In this document: positions 1 to 6,511 of the stretch, one piece after another
How positions within the stretch are numbered: the first letter of the stretch is position 1
How the letters are laid out: the number at the start of each line of letters is the position of its first letter
Source: an uncultured Actinomycetes bacterium
GTDB lineage: Bacteria; Actinomycetota; Acidimicrobiia; Acidimicrobiales; Acidimicrobilacustridaceae
Reading direction: 5' to 3'
Assembly (NCBI GenBank): GCA_945957335.1
Contig: CAMFLJ010000095.1
Span: forward strand, 1-11,827
DNA: 11,827 nucleotides
Position numbers and translations under genes: made by a program
Notes under the pieces: model-generated
Databases searched by the model: none
What the model saw: the letters and a program-made list of their open reading frames with translations, nothing else
What the model was told of the DNA's origin: nothing

Positions 1-398
1 CCCGGTTGGCGCACCGCGCCGGCGGCGTGGACCACGATGCCGGGCACCGTCGTGGTGGCGGCCACCACCGGCCCGGGCGCCGCCACCGTGGTGACCGGCG
101 CCGAGAACAGGGCGTCGTCGCCCTCGGCGTGATCGCCGACCGGGCGCAGGGCGAGCCACCCGAGGCCGGCAACGAGCGCGACACCGACCGCACCGGCGGC
201 CGCCAGCGCCAGGGTGCGCGGCCGGACCGAGCCCACCAGGCGCTCGACCAGGTCGGTGAGCGCCGGACGGCCCTCGGGCGACGGGCGCCCCGGGACGGGC
301 CGCCCCTCTCGCAGTGCCTCGAGCGCTGCCTCGGCTCGCGCGTCGATGTCGGGACCGTGATCGGGCACGGCAGACCCCCGTCGGGTCGGCGCCGCCAT
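1..398 (-). CDS. comEA: ComEA-like competence protein, N-terminal part (cut by window edge)
   Basis: The visible 132 codons encode a charged cytoplasmic N-terminus, one hydrophobic segment at about residues 63-80 (rich in Ala, Leu, Val and Gly), a low-complexity Ala/Thr/Val/Pro linker, and then the beginning of an SLBB-type domain reading IVVHAAGAVRQPG. This is the layout of actinobacterial ComEA: a membrane anchor, a spacer, an SLBB domain, then C-terminal helix-hairpin-helix motifs that bind incoming DNA outside the membrane. The helix-hairpin-helix part lies beyond the window. Lying downstream of leuS on the same strand fits the usual actinobacterial order leuS-comEA-comEC. The start used is the ATG at 398, which has no good ribosome binding site; a GTG at 368 with a G-rich stretch six bases upstream is an alternative start. 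Confidence is limited by the truncation. Confidence 0.78.
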   Translation of the reverse strand, partial: MAAPTRRGSAVPDHGPDIDARAEAALEALREGRPVPGRPSPEGRPALTDLVERLVGSVRPRTLALAAAGAVGVALVAGLGWLALRPVGDHAEGDDALFSAPVTTVAAPGPVVAATTTVPGIVVHAAGAVRQP

Positions 399-451
399 GG
401 GGCGGCGCTCGGTTCGCTGGGGGAAGGGGCCCGGAGGCCGGTGGTCAGGCT

Positions 452-491
452 AGGGCGGCGACAGGCCCGACGGAAGGGCGCCCGCCGCCCT
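452..491 (-). terminator. Hairpin terminator after the thioredoxin-TPR gene
   Basis: A perfect 9-bp inverted repeat (AGGGCGGCG at 452-460 and CGCCGCCCT at 483-491) encloses an inner GCCC/GGGC stem (465-468 with 476-479). It begins three bases after the stop codon of the minus-strand thioredoxin-TPR gene and lies before comEA. No T-tract follows, so this is a hairpin-only terminator of the kind common in high-GC actinobacteria. A -10-like hexamer TAGCCT (minus strand, 452-447) at its base could serve comEA. Confidence 0.5.
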
Positions 492-494
492 GGC

Positions 495-1205
495 TCAGAA
501 CAGGCGGGAGGTGAGCTGGCGGCGGTAGGCGCCGGTGCGCGGGTCATCGGGGCCCAGCAGCTCAAGGAGGTCGACGAACTCCTGGCGGGCCGCGTCGTCG
601 GCCTTCACCTGGTCGAGCAGCACGAGCAGGCGGGCCTCGATGTCGGCGTCGCTGGTGTAGGCGCCACCGCTGCGGGCGAGGGCCGCCACCCGGCGGGTGT
701 CGGGCGTCTCGGGGATGCGGGCGAGCAGCTCGAGGGCCTCGGCGGAGCGCTCCTCGCCGACGAGCAGCTCGGCCAGGTCGACGATGGCGCCCTCGTCGTC
801 GGGCTCGAGCTCGAGCGCGGCGCGCAGCGAGGCCTCGTCACCGATCTCGCGCAGGCGCTCGACCTCGGTCTGCTCGGCCGTGGGCAGCAGCCGAGCGACG
901 AACTCGCGCACCTGGTCCTCGCCCTGGGCGCCGACGAAGGTGTCGACGGGCTGGCCGCCGACCAGGGCGAACACCGCCGGGATGCTCTGCACCCGGAACG
1001 CCTGGGAGATCGCCGGGTTGGCGTCGACGTCGACCTTGGCCAGGACGACCTGCCCGTCGGTCTCGTCGATCACCTTCTCGAGGATCGGGCCGAGGGTCTT
1101 GCAGGGCCCGCACCACTCCGCCCAGAGGTCGACGACCACGGGGGTGGTCATCGACCGCTCGAGCACGTCGGTCTGGAAGGTCGCATCGGTCACGTCGATC
1201 GTCAC
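495..1205 (-). CDS. Thioredoxin-domain TPR protein, YbbN/CnoX-like co-chaperone
   Basis: The protein is 236 residues. The first ~108 form a thioredoxin fold with an intact WCGPC active site (residues 31-35; Cys32 and Cys35) and the conserved cis-proline (SIPAVF, Pro76). The rest is helical and repeat-like, with a C-terminal pattern (DDAARQEFVDLLELLG, then DPRTGAYRRQL) typical of the YbbN/CnoX family. Those proteins join a thioredoxin domain to TPR repeats and act in the cytosol as redox-linked holdases that deliver clients to chaperonins. E. coli CnoX lacks the CXXC redox pair, whereas this protein keeps it, so disulfide chemistry is plausible. The GTG start at 1205 is preceded by TATCCT and six bases, without a Shine-Dalgarno sequence, suggesting a leaderless mRNA. 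It is divergent from the phosphotransferase gene. Family assignment is confident; the client-holding role is inferred. Confidence 0.9.
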   Translation of the reverse strand: MTIDVTDATFQTDVLERSMTTPVVVDLWAEWCGPCKTLGPILEKVIDETDGQVVLAKVDVDANPAISQAFRVQSIPAVFALVGGQPVDTFVGAQGEDQVREFVARLLPTAEQTEVERLREIGDEASLRAALELEPDDEGAIVDLAELLVGEERSAEALELLARIPETPDTRRVAALARSGGAYTSDADIEARLLVLLDQVKADDAARQEFVDLLELLGPDDPRTGAYRRQLTSRLF

Positions 1206-1211
1206 GCCGCC

Positions 1212-1217
1212 AGGATA
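1212..1217 (-). promoter_or_regulatory. -10-like hexamer for a leaderless thioredoxin-TPR transcript
   Basis: The minus strand reads TATCCT, then GGCGGC, then the GTG start at 1205. This places a TANNNT hexamer six bases from the start codon, where transcription would begin at or next to the first codon. No convincing -35 element is visible. Confidence 0.45.
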
Positions 1218-1256
1218 CGGGGACGAGCGCCCGGGCAGGCCCGAGCCACGGGCCGG

Positions 1257-1288
1257 TAGCGTGTCCCTTCACCCCGTCGCTGAGGAGG
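1257..1288 (+). promoter_or_regulatory. -10-like hexamer and Shine-Dalgarno of the phosphotransferase gene
   Basis: TAGCGT at 1257-1262 resembles a TANNNT -10 element and would give a leader of about 24 bases. A strong purine-rich site GAGGAGG at 1282-1288 lies four bases before the GTG at 1293 and decides that start. There is no clear -35 element. Confidence 0.5.
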
Positions 1289-1292
1289 CACC

Positions 1293-2348
1293 GTGGACGA
1301 CCCGGCAGCCGTCGCCGGCATCGACGTCGACAACGTCACGACCTGGATGACCGACAACGCCTCCGGGGTGGTCCCGCCGCTCTCGTTCGAGCTCATCACC
1401 GGCGGGCGCTCCAACCTCACGTTTCGGGTCGCCGACACCGCCGACGGGCGGTGGGTGCTGCGTCGTCCCCCGCTCGGGCACGTGCTCGCCACCGCCCACG
1501 ACGTCGCCCGCGAGCACCGCATCATCGATGCCCTCACCGGCACCGACGTGCCGGTGCCGCCGCTCGTCGGGCTCTGCACCGACGAGGCCGTGAACGGCGC
1601 GCCGTTCTACGTCATGGAGCACGTCGACGGCATCGTCGCCCGCGACGCCGAGTCGGGCGACGCCATCCCGGTCGAGGCCCGCCGGGCCGTCACCGAGGCC
1701 CTGGTCGACGGGCTCGTCGCCATCCAGGAGGTCGACGTCGACGCCGTCGGGCTCGGCGACCTCGGCCGCCGCGAGGCCTACGTCGAGCGCCAGCTCTCGC
1801 GTTGGCAGCGCCAGTGGGAGGCCACCCGCGACACCGACGTCCCCGTGATGGAGGAGCTCCACGCCCGCCTCGCGGCCGACGTCCCCGAGCAGGGCCCGGC
1901 CACGATCGTGCACGGCGACTACCGCCTCGACAACTGCATCGTCGGCCCCGAGGGCGCCGTGCGGGCGGTGCTCGACTGGGAGCTGTGCACGCTCGGCGAC
2001 CCCCTCGCCGACGTCGGCCAGCTGATGGTCTACTGGGTCGAGCCGGGCGATCCCTTCGCCGGCGCACTGCCGTCGGCCACCACCCTCGACGGCTTCCCTC
2101 GCCGCTCGGAGGTCCTCGACCTCTACGCCGAGCGCTCGGGCCGGGACCTCTCCCGCATCGGCTTCTACACCGCCCTCGGCTACTGGAAGCTGGCCTGCAT
2201 CCTCCAGGGCGTGGCCGTGCGCTACCGGGCCGGCGCCATGGGCGACGACGGCCACGAGGTCGGCCAGCACTTCTCCCAGCAGGTGGCCGCGCTCGGCGAG
2301 GTCGGCCTGGCGGCGCTCACCGACGACAGCGGGGTGCCCCGTGCCTGA
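1293..2348 (+). CDS. Phosphotransferase family protein (kinase-like fold, ACAD10/11 and LvaA type)
   Basis: The protein is 351 residues with the aminoglycoside phosphotransferase/choline kinase fold. Visible parts are a nucleotide-binding loop GGRSNLT (37-43), a lysine-poor strand rich in Arg (VLRRPP, 55-60), the catalytic-loop motif HGDYRLDN (207-214; Asp209 as base, Asn214 as metal ligand) and the metal-binding segment DWE (228-230). The sequence pattern around RPPLGHVLATAHDVAREH and CTLGDPLADVGQLMVYW is that of the subgroup associated with acyl-CoA dehydrogenases. Characterised relatives (LvaA of Pseudomonas; the kinase-like domain of mammalian ACAD10/11) phosphorylate the 4-hydroxyl of 4-hydroxyacyl-CoA esters. 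No acyl-CoA dehydrogenase gene is in the window, so the substrate is inferred only. It is the first gene of a unit with the PAC2 gene, which it overlaps by 8 bases. It is unlikely to be an antibiotic-resistance enzyme. Confidence 0.88.
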   Translation: MDDPAAVAGIDVDNVTTWMTDNASGVVPPLSFELITGGRSNLTFRVADTADGRWVLRRPPLGHVLATAHDVAREHRIIDALTGTDVPVPPLVGLCTDEAVNGAPFYVMEHVDGIVARDAESGDAIPVEARRAVTEALVDGLVAIQEVDVDAVGLGDLGRREAYVERQLSRWQRQWEATRDTDVPVMEELHARLAADVPEQGPATIVHGDYRLDNCIVGPEGAVRAVLDWELCTLGDPLADVGQLMVYWVEPGDPFAGALPSATTLDGFPRRSEVLDLYAERSGRDLSRIGFYTALGYWKLACILQGVAVRYRAGAMGDDGHEVGQHFSQQVAALGEVGLAALTDDSGVPRA

Positions 2349-3195
2349 GCTCTACGACCTCCACGAGTCGCCCGACCTCACCGACCCCGTGCTGGTCGTC
2401 GGGCTCGACGGGTGGATCGACGCCGGCTACGCCGCCACCAACGCCGTCGGCACGATGCTCGAGGGCGCCGGCTACGTCACCGTCGCCACCTTCGACACCG
2501 ACCTGCTGCTCGACCACCGCTCGCGCCGGCCGACCATGCACATCGACGACGGGGTGAACACCGGGCTCACGTGGCCCACCATCGAGCTGCGCGCCGCCGT
2601 CGACATCGAGGGCGGCGAGGCGCTGTTCCTGGTCGGCGCCGAGCCCGACCACCTCTGGCGGGCCTTCTCGTCCGCCGTGATCGACCTCGCCCACGAGTTC
2701 GGCACCACCGAGGTCGTGTCGCTCGGGGCCTACCCCGCCGCAGTCCCCCACACCCGACCGGTGCGGGTGATCGGCACCGCCATCGACCCCGAGCGGGCCC
2801 ACCGGGTCGGCACGGTGGCCGGGCGCATCGACGTGCCGGCCGGCGTGCACGCGGCCATCGAGGCCGCCGCCGACGAGAGCGGGCTGCCCTCGCTGAGCCT
2901 CTGGGCCCAGGTGCCGCACTACTCCGCGGCCATGCCCTACCAGGAGGCCTCGCTCGCCCTCATCGAGGCGCTCGGCACCCACGCCCTGCTCAATTTCCCG
3001 ACGGGCACCCTGGCCAACGACGCCAGCGCCGCCCGCGCCCGCCTCGACGAGCTCGTCGGCAACAACGCCGAGCACCAGGCCATGGTCGCCCAGCTCGAGC
3101 ACCAGTACGAGGCCGCCGAGGGCATCCGCGGCCCTCTCCCGACCGGCGACGACCTCGCCGCCGAGCTCGAACGGTTCCTGCGCGAGCAGGACTAG
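2341..3195 (+). CDS. PAC2-family protein (proteasome assembly chaperone-like)
   Basis: The protein is 284 residues. The N-terminal third (DPVLVVGLDGWIDAGYAA from residue 16), the middle VVSLGAYPAAVPHTRPV segment and the C-terminal part with SLWAQVPHYSAAMPYQEA followed by a helical tail match the PAC2 domain. In eukaryotes this fold is found in chaperones that assemble 20S proteasomes. Actinobacterial members such as Rv2125 are structurally related but their role is not firmly settled; the link to the actinobacterial proteasome is inference. The GTG start at 2341 overlaps the end of the phosphotransferase gene by 8 bases, so translation is probably coupled; only a weak GGGG stretch precedes it. 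The TAG stop (3193-3195) lies within a CTAG shared with the convergent leuS gene. The C-terminus ends in an acidic, possibly coiled helix. Confidence 0.85.
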   Translation: MPELYDLHESPDLTDPVLVVGLDGWIDAGYAATNAVGTMLEGAGYVTVATFDTDLLLDHRSRRPTMHIDDGVNTGLTWPTIELRAAVDIEGGEALFLVGAEPDHLWRAFSSAVIDLAHEFGTTEVVSLGAYPAAVPHTRPVRVIGTAIDPERAHRVGTVAGRIDVPAGVHAAIEAAADESGLPSLSLWAQVPHYSAAMPYQEASLALIEALGTHALLNFPTGTLANDASAARARLDELVGNNAEHQAMVAQLEHQYEAAEGIRGPLPTGDDLAAELERFLREQD

Positions 3196-5660
3196 CCGGC
3201 GACGATGTTGACGAGCTGCGGCGGGCGGGCGATGACCTTCCGCGGCGGCTTGCCGCCCAGGTGGGCCTGGACCTTCGCGCTGGCGAGGGCGAGCGCCTCG
3301 GCCTCGGCGGCGTCGACGCCGGCCGGCACCTCGATGCGGTCACGGACCTTGCCGTTGACCTGAACCACCATGGTGACGGTGTCGACGACGAGCTTGGCGG
3401 CGTCGGCCACCGGCCACGGCTGCTCGTGCACGTGGCCACCGCGGCGGCGCTCCCACAGCTCCGCGGTGACGTGCGGCGCCATCGGCGCCATCAACAGCAG
3501 CACGGTGTCGACGGCCTCGTCGAGCGTGGCGGCTCGGGCGCCGGCGTCGGACTGCGCGTACCGGTAGAGCTCGTTGGTGTGCTCCATGAAGGCGGCCACC
3601 GCGGTGTTGTACGACCAGCGGTCGTAGTCGTCGCTGACCTTGGCGATGAGGCGGTGGGTGGCCCGGTCGACCTCGACGTCGGCGTCGGAGCGCTCGCGCT
3701 CGACGACCGTGCCGACCTCACCGGAGGCGAGGCGCCACAGGCGCGACAGGAAGCGGCTGCAGCCGTCGATGCCCACGCCCTCCCAGTCGACGTCGTCCTG
3801 GGGCGGGCCGACGAAGAGGTGGGCCAGGCGCAGGGCGTCGGCCCCCTCGGCGTCGAGGATCTCCTCGGGCGCCACGAGGTTGCCCTTCGACTTCGACATC
3901 TTGTCGCCGCCGAGGCGGATCATCCCCTGGGTGAACAGCCGTGAGAACGGCTCGCGCAGCTCCTTGGGCGCGACGCCGAGGTCGGCGAGCGCCTTGGTGA
4001 AGAAGCGGGCGTACATCAGGTGGAGGATGGCGTGCTCGACCCCGCCGATGTACTGGTCGACGGGCATCCACGCGGCCGCCGCATCGACCGACACCGGGGC
4101 CTCGGTGCTCCATGGCTCGCAGAAGCGCAGGAAGTACCAGGACGAGTCGACGAACGTGTCCATCGTGTCGGTCTCGCGCGTGGCGGGCCCGCCGCACGAC
4201 GGGCACGTCGTGTGCAGGAACGCCTCGTTGAGCCGCAGCGGCGACTCGCCGGTGGGCAGGAACTCGACGTCGTCGGGCGCCAGCACCGGGAGCTGGTCGT
4301 CGGGCACGGGCACGATGCCGCAGCCGTCGCAGTAGACGACCGGGATCGGGCAGCCCCAGTAGCGCTGGCGGCTGACCAGCCAGTCGCGGAGGCGGTAGTT
4401 GACCTTGCCCTCGCCGATGCCGTCGGCCTCGAGGAAGGCGATGGCGGCGGCGATGGCCTCCTCCTTGCCCATGCCGTCCATGAAGCCGCTGTTGACGTGG
4501 ACGCCGTCGCCGGTCCAGGCCTCGCCCTCCCAGTCGTCGGGCGGCTGGATGGTGCGCACGACGGGCAGGCCGTGCACCTTGGCGAAGTCGAAGTCGCGCT
4601 GGTCCTCGGCGGGCACCGCCATGATCGCCCCGGTGCCGTAGCCCATCAGCACGTAGTCGGCGAGGTAGAGCGGCACCGGCGAGCCGGTGAAGGGGTTGCG
4701 CAGGTAGGCACCGGTGAACGAGCCCCGCTTGTCGAGGGAGCCCTCCGAGGACATGCGCTCGACGTCGGTGGCCTGGCGGGCGGCGGCCACGAAGGCGTCG
4801 ACGTCGGCCCGCCGGTCGTCGGTGACGATCGAGGCGACGAGGGGGTGCTCGGGCGCCATCACGGCGTAGGTCATGCCGAAGCTGGTGTCGGGACGGGTGG
4901 TGAACACCCGCACCGAGGCGCCGTCGGGGCGCGGCGTGCCGTCGGCGTCGGTGACGGCCATGTCGAACTCGGCGCCCTCGGAGCGGCCGATCCAGTTGCG
5001 CTGCATGACCTTGACCCGCTCGGGCCAGTCGAGCGCGTCGATGTCGTCGAGCAGCTGGTCGGCGTAGTCGGTGATCTTGAAGAACCACTGCTCGAGGTCG
5101 CGCTTCTCGACCACGTCGCCGGAGCGCTCACAGGTGCCGTCGGCCAGGACCTGCTCGTTGGCCAGCACCGTCTGGCAGCCCGGGCACCAGTTGACCTGCG
5201 CGTTGCGGCGGTAGGCCAGGCCGGCCTCGAGCAGCCGCAGGAAGATCCACTGGGTCCAGCGCTGGTACTCGGGGTCGTGGCTGGTGACCTGGCGCCGCCA
5301 GTCGTAGACGGCGCCGATGCGCAGGATCGAGCTGCGCAGCTGCTCGATCCGCTCGTCGGTGAACTCACGGGGGTGGCGGCCGGTCTTGATGGCGGCGTTC
5401 TCGGCCGGGAGCCCGAAGCTGTCGAAGCCCATCGGCGACAGCACGGCGTAGCCGTTCATCGTGCGGTGACGGACGTTGAGGTCGCCGAAGGTGTAGTTGC
5501 GCACGTGCCCCATGTGGGCCGAGCCGCTGGGGTACGGGTACATGCACAGCGTGTACCAGTGCGGCCTCGGGTCGTCGTTGTCGACCTCGTAGGTCCCGTG
5601 CTCGGCCCAGTACGCCTGCCACTTCTGCTCGATCGCCTGGGGGTCGTAGCCGTCAGCCAT
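3192..5660 (-). CDS. leuS: Leucyl-tRNA synthetase
   Basis: The protein is 822 residues, a normal bacterial length. It charges tRNA-Leu with leucine in the cytosol. The class I signature HMGH is at residues 49-52 and KMSKS at 587-591. The CP1 editing domain is present (TTRPDTSFGMTYAV and GTGAIMAVPAEDQRDFDF). The anticodon-binding helical domain (DYDRWSYNTAVAAFMEH) and the C-terminal domain (VVQVNGKVRDRIEVPAGV) are also recognisable. In the first zinc module three of the four usual ligands remain (Cys159, Cys162, Cys177); the fourth position is Ser180. A second CXXC pair set (YCDGCG and TCPSCGG) is complete. The ATG at 5660 is preceded by TACGAT and nine bases without a Shine-Dalgarno sequence. 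It shares its stop with PAC2. No T-box or leader peptide is seen upstream. Confidence 0.98.
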   Translation of the reverse strand: MADGYDPQAIEQKWQAYWAEHGTYEVDNDDPRPHWYTLCMYPYPSGSAHMGHVRNYTFGDLNVRHRTMNGYAVLSPMGFDSFGLPAENAAIKTGRHPREFTDERIEQLRSSILRIGAVYDWRRQVTSHDPEYQRWTQWIFLRLLEAGLAYRRNAQVNWCPGCQTVLANEQVLADGTCERSGDVVEKRDLEQWFFKITDYADQLLDDIDALDWPERVKVMQRNWIGRSEGAEFDMAVTDADGTPRPDGASVRVFTTRPDTSFGMTYAVMAPEHPLVASIVTDDRRADVDAFVAAARQATDVERMSSEGSLDKRGSFTGAYLRNPFTGSPVPLYLADYVLMGYGTGAIMAVPAEDQRDFDFAKVHGLPVVRTIQPPDDWEGEAWTGDGVHVNSGFMDGMGKEEAIAAAIAFLEADGIGEGKVNYRLRDWLVSRQRYWGCPIPVVYCDGCGIVPVPDDQLPVLAPDDVEFLPTGESPLRLNEAFLHTTCPSCGGPATRETDTMDTFVDSSWYFLRFCEPWSTEAPVSVDAAAAWMPVDQYIGGVEHAILHLMYARFFTKALADLGVAPKELREPFSRLFTQGMIRLGGDKMSKSKGNLVAPEEILDAEGADALRLAHLFVGPPQDDVDWEGVGIDGCSRFLSRLWRLASGEVGTVVERERSDADVEVDRATHRLIAKVSDDYDRWSYNTAVAAFMEHTNELYRYAQSDAGARAATLDEAVDTVLLLMAPMAPHVTAELWERRRGGHVHEQPWPVADAAKLVVDTVTMVVQVNGKVRDRIEVPAGVDAAEAEALALASAKVQAHLGGKPPRKVIARPPQLVNIVAG

Positions 5661-5669
5661 AGGCCGGAC

Positions 5670-5675
5670 ATCGTA
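5670..5675 (-). promoter_or_regulatory. -10-like hexamer just upstream of leuS
   Basis: The minus strand reads TACGAT, then nine bases, then the leuS ATG. With the usual 6-8 base distance to the transcription start, the leader would be only one to three bases. There is no Shine-Dalgarno sequence and no convincing -35 element. Confidence 0.45.
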
Positions 5676-5735
5676 CGCGTTGGCTGTCGCACCCCCTGCG
5701 TACGTTGGCCGACATGTGCCGCGTCTGTTCCGATT

Positions 5736-5763
5736 TTGCGAGCCGCTGGACGGCCGGTAATGT
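5736..5763 (+). promoter_or_regulatory. Promoter of tRNA-Ala
   Basis: TTGCGA (5736-5741) and TAATGT (5758-5763) are separated by 16 bases and lie 13 bases before the tRNA. This is the best -35/-10 pair in the window and sits in a locally AT-richer patch. It is divergent from leuS, whose start is about 75 bases away. Confidence 0.6.
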
Positions 5764-5776
5764 CAACGATCCCTAC

Positions 5777-5849
5777 GGGGCTATAGCTCAGTTGGTAGAG
5801 CGCTTCCATGGCATGGAAGAGGTCAAGGGTTCGATTCCCTTTAGCTCCA
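5777..5849 (+). tRNA. tRNA-Ala (anticodon GGC)
   Basis: The 73-base gene folds fully. The acceptor stem pairs GGGGCTA with TAGCTCC and contains the G3:U70 wobble pair (5779 and 5846) that identifies tRNA-Ala. The D-stem is GCTC/GAGC, the anticodon stem CTTCC/GGAAG encloses ATGGCAT with anticodon GGC reading GCC codons, and the T-arm AAGGG/CCCTT encloses TTCGATT. There is no intron, and CCA is not encoded (A73 is followed by CAA). GCC is a heavily used codon in this GC-rich window. A terminator hairpin follows 15 bases downstream. Confidence 0.98.
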
Positions 5850-5864
5850 CAACAGAATCAGACT

Positions 5865-5902
5865 GCGAGAGACCAGCTTCCAGCTGGTCTCTCGCCGGTT
5901 TT
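5865..5902 (+). terminator. Rho-independent terminator after tRNA-Ala
   Basis: A perfect 14-bp stem (left arm 5865-5878, right arm 5882-5895) closes a three-base loop TCC and is followed after three bases by TTTT (5899-5902). It lies between the tRNA and the LAGLIDADG gene, so the latter probably needs its own promoter. Confidence 0.88.
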
Positions 5903-5996
5903 GTCGCCGGGGCCTCCCCCATCCCTCCCGCTGGGGCAAGGGCCCGTCGACGTGCCGCGTCGTCGGTTGCGACAGGCCAGTGCGAGGACAGGGTCT

Positions 5997-6428
5997 GTGC
6001 CGCTCTCACTACCACCGGGAGACTGGGCACTGATGGTGGCGCTGGCGCAGCAGCTCGGCGGGATCGTCGCTGCCGAGGGGACCTTCAGCGTTGTCCACTC
6101 CGCCGTCGGCGATGGCGCGGTGCGTTCCTCGTTCGGGTTCGCAGTGATGCTCGGAGCGGTCGACCGGATGACACTCGATCTCTTCCAGGCGTACCTGGGG
6201 GTCGGCCGGATCCGCACCTACCGCCGCCGCAAGGCGCACCACGACGACTGCGTGGTGTTCGCCGTGCGGGCGTTCTCGGACCTGCTCGACGTGATCGTGC
6301 CGTTCATGGACGAGCACCTCCCTCCGTCGCACAAGCGCACCCAGTACCTGACCTGGCGCGAGCATCTGCTCGCCTACGACCGCACCCGGAGCGACCGACG
6401 CAGGCGGTCGCTCCGCCCTTCCACCTGA
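5997..6428 (+). CDS. Small free-standing LAGLIDADG-family protein (possible homing endonuclease)
   Basis: The protein is 143 residues. Residues 20-28 read LGGIVAAEG, a single LAGLIDADG motif followed by TFSV; Glu27 stands at the usual metal-binding acidic position. Downstream come the family-typical SFGFAV strand, a helix ending in LGVGRI, and the segment DLLDVIVPFMDEHLPP with a K/R-rich stretch and YLTWREHL. One-motif members act as homodimers that cut roughly palindromic DNA sites; others have become DNA-binding regulators (compare the LAGLIDADG-like domain of WhiA). The GTG at 5997 is chosen because GAGGA (5984-5988) lies eight bases upstream; the ATG at 6033 would leave only seven residues before the motif. 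It is not inside an intron or intein: the neighbouring tRNA is intact. Base composition is close to its neighbours, so any transfer is old. Activity is unproven. Confidence 0.8.
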   Translation: MPLSLPPGDWALMVALAQQLGGIVAAEGTFSVVHSAVGDGAVRSSFGFAVMLGAVDRMTLDLFQAYLGVGRIRTYRRRKAHHDDCVVFAVRAFSDLLDVIVPFMDEHLPPSHKRTQYLTWREHLLAYDRTRSDRRRRSLRPST

Positions 6429-6498
6429 GGACCGGCCTGGCAACGGAGCGTTCACACGACCATGACCTCCGGCCCTCGCGCCGTCGAGCGACGGGGCG

Positions 6499-6504
6499 TA
6501 GCGT
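6499..6504 (+). promoter_or_regulatory. -10-like hexamer before the cyclic-nucleotide-binding gene
   Basis: TAGCGT is followed by seven bases and the ATG at 6512, with no Shine-Dalgarno sequence. The same hexamer precedes the phosphotransferase gene at 1257. This suggests a leaderless transcript. Confidence 0.42.
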
Positions 6505-6511
6505 CCCGGGC

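Noticed and set aside
1293..2348. Aminoglycoside-resistance phosphotransferase
   Set aside because: The motif context matches the acyl-CoA-dehydrogenase-associated subgroup, and the chromosomal setting gives no sign of a resistance cassette.
5661..5776. A T-box or leader-peptide attenuator controlling leuS
   Set aside because: The -10-like hexamer leaves almost no leader, and no Leu-codon run or T-box bulge is present.
4020..5786. A 588-residue open frame on the plus strand opposite leuS
   Set aside because: Its translation is low-complexity (Val, Gly, Asp, His, Arg) as expected for the antisense of a GC-rich gene, while leuS is unmistakable on the other strand.
5777..5849. tRNA-Ala as attachment site of an integrated element
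   Set aside because: No integrase gene and no second copy of the tRNA 3' end was found within the window.
5967..5996. A promoter for the LAGLIDADG gene starting from TTGCGA at 5967-5972
   Set aside because: No -10-like hexamer is found at a proper distance, so only the ribosome binding site is supported.
5705..6511. A reading frame running through the tRNA and the LAGLIDADG gene into the CNB gene, and a reverse frame 5788-6030
   Set aside because: Both translate the tRNA itself (GAIAQLVERFHGM forward, GIEPLTSSMPWKRST reverse), a well-known source of spurious proteins.
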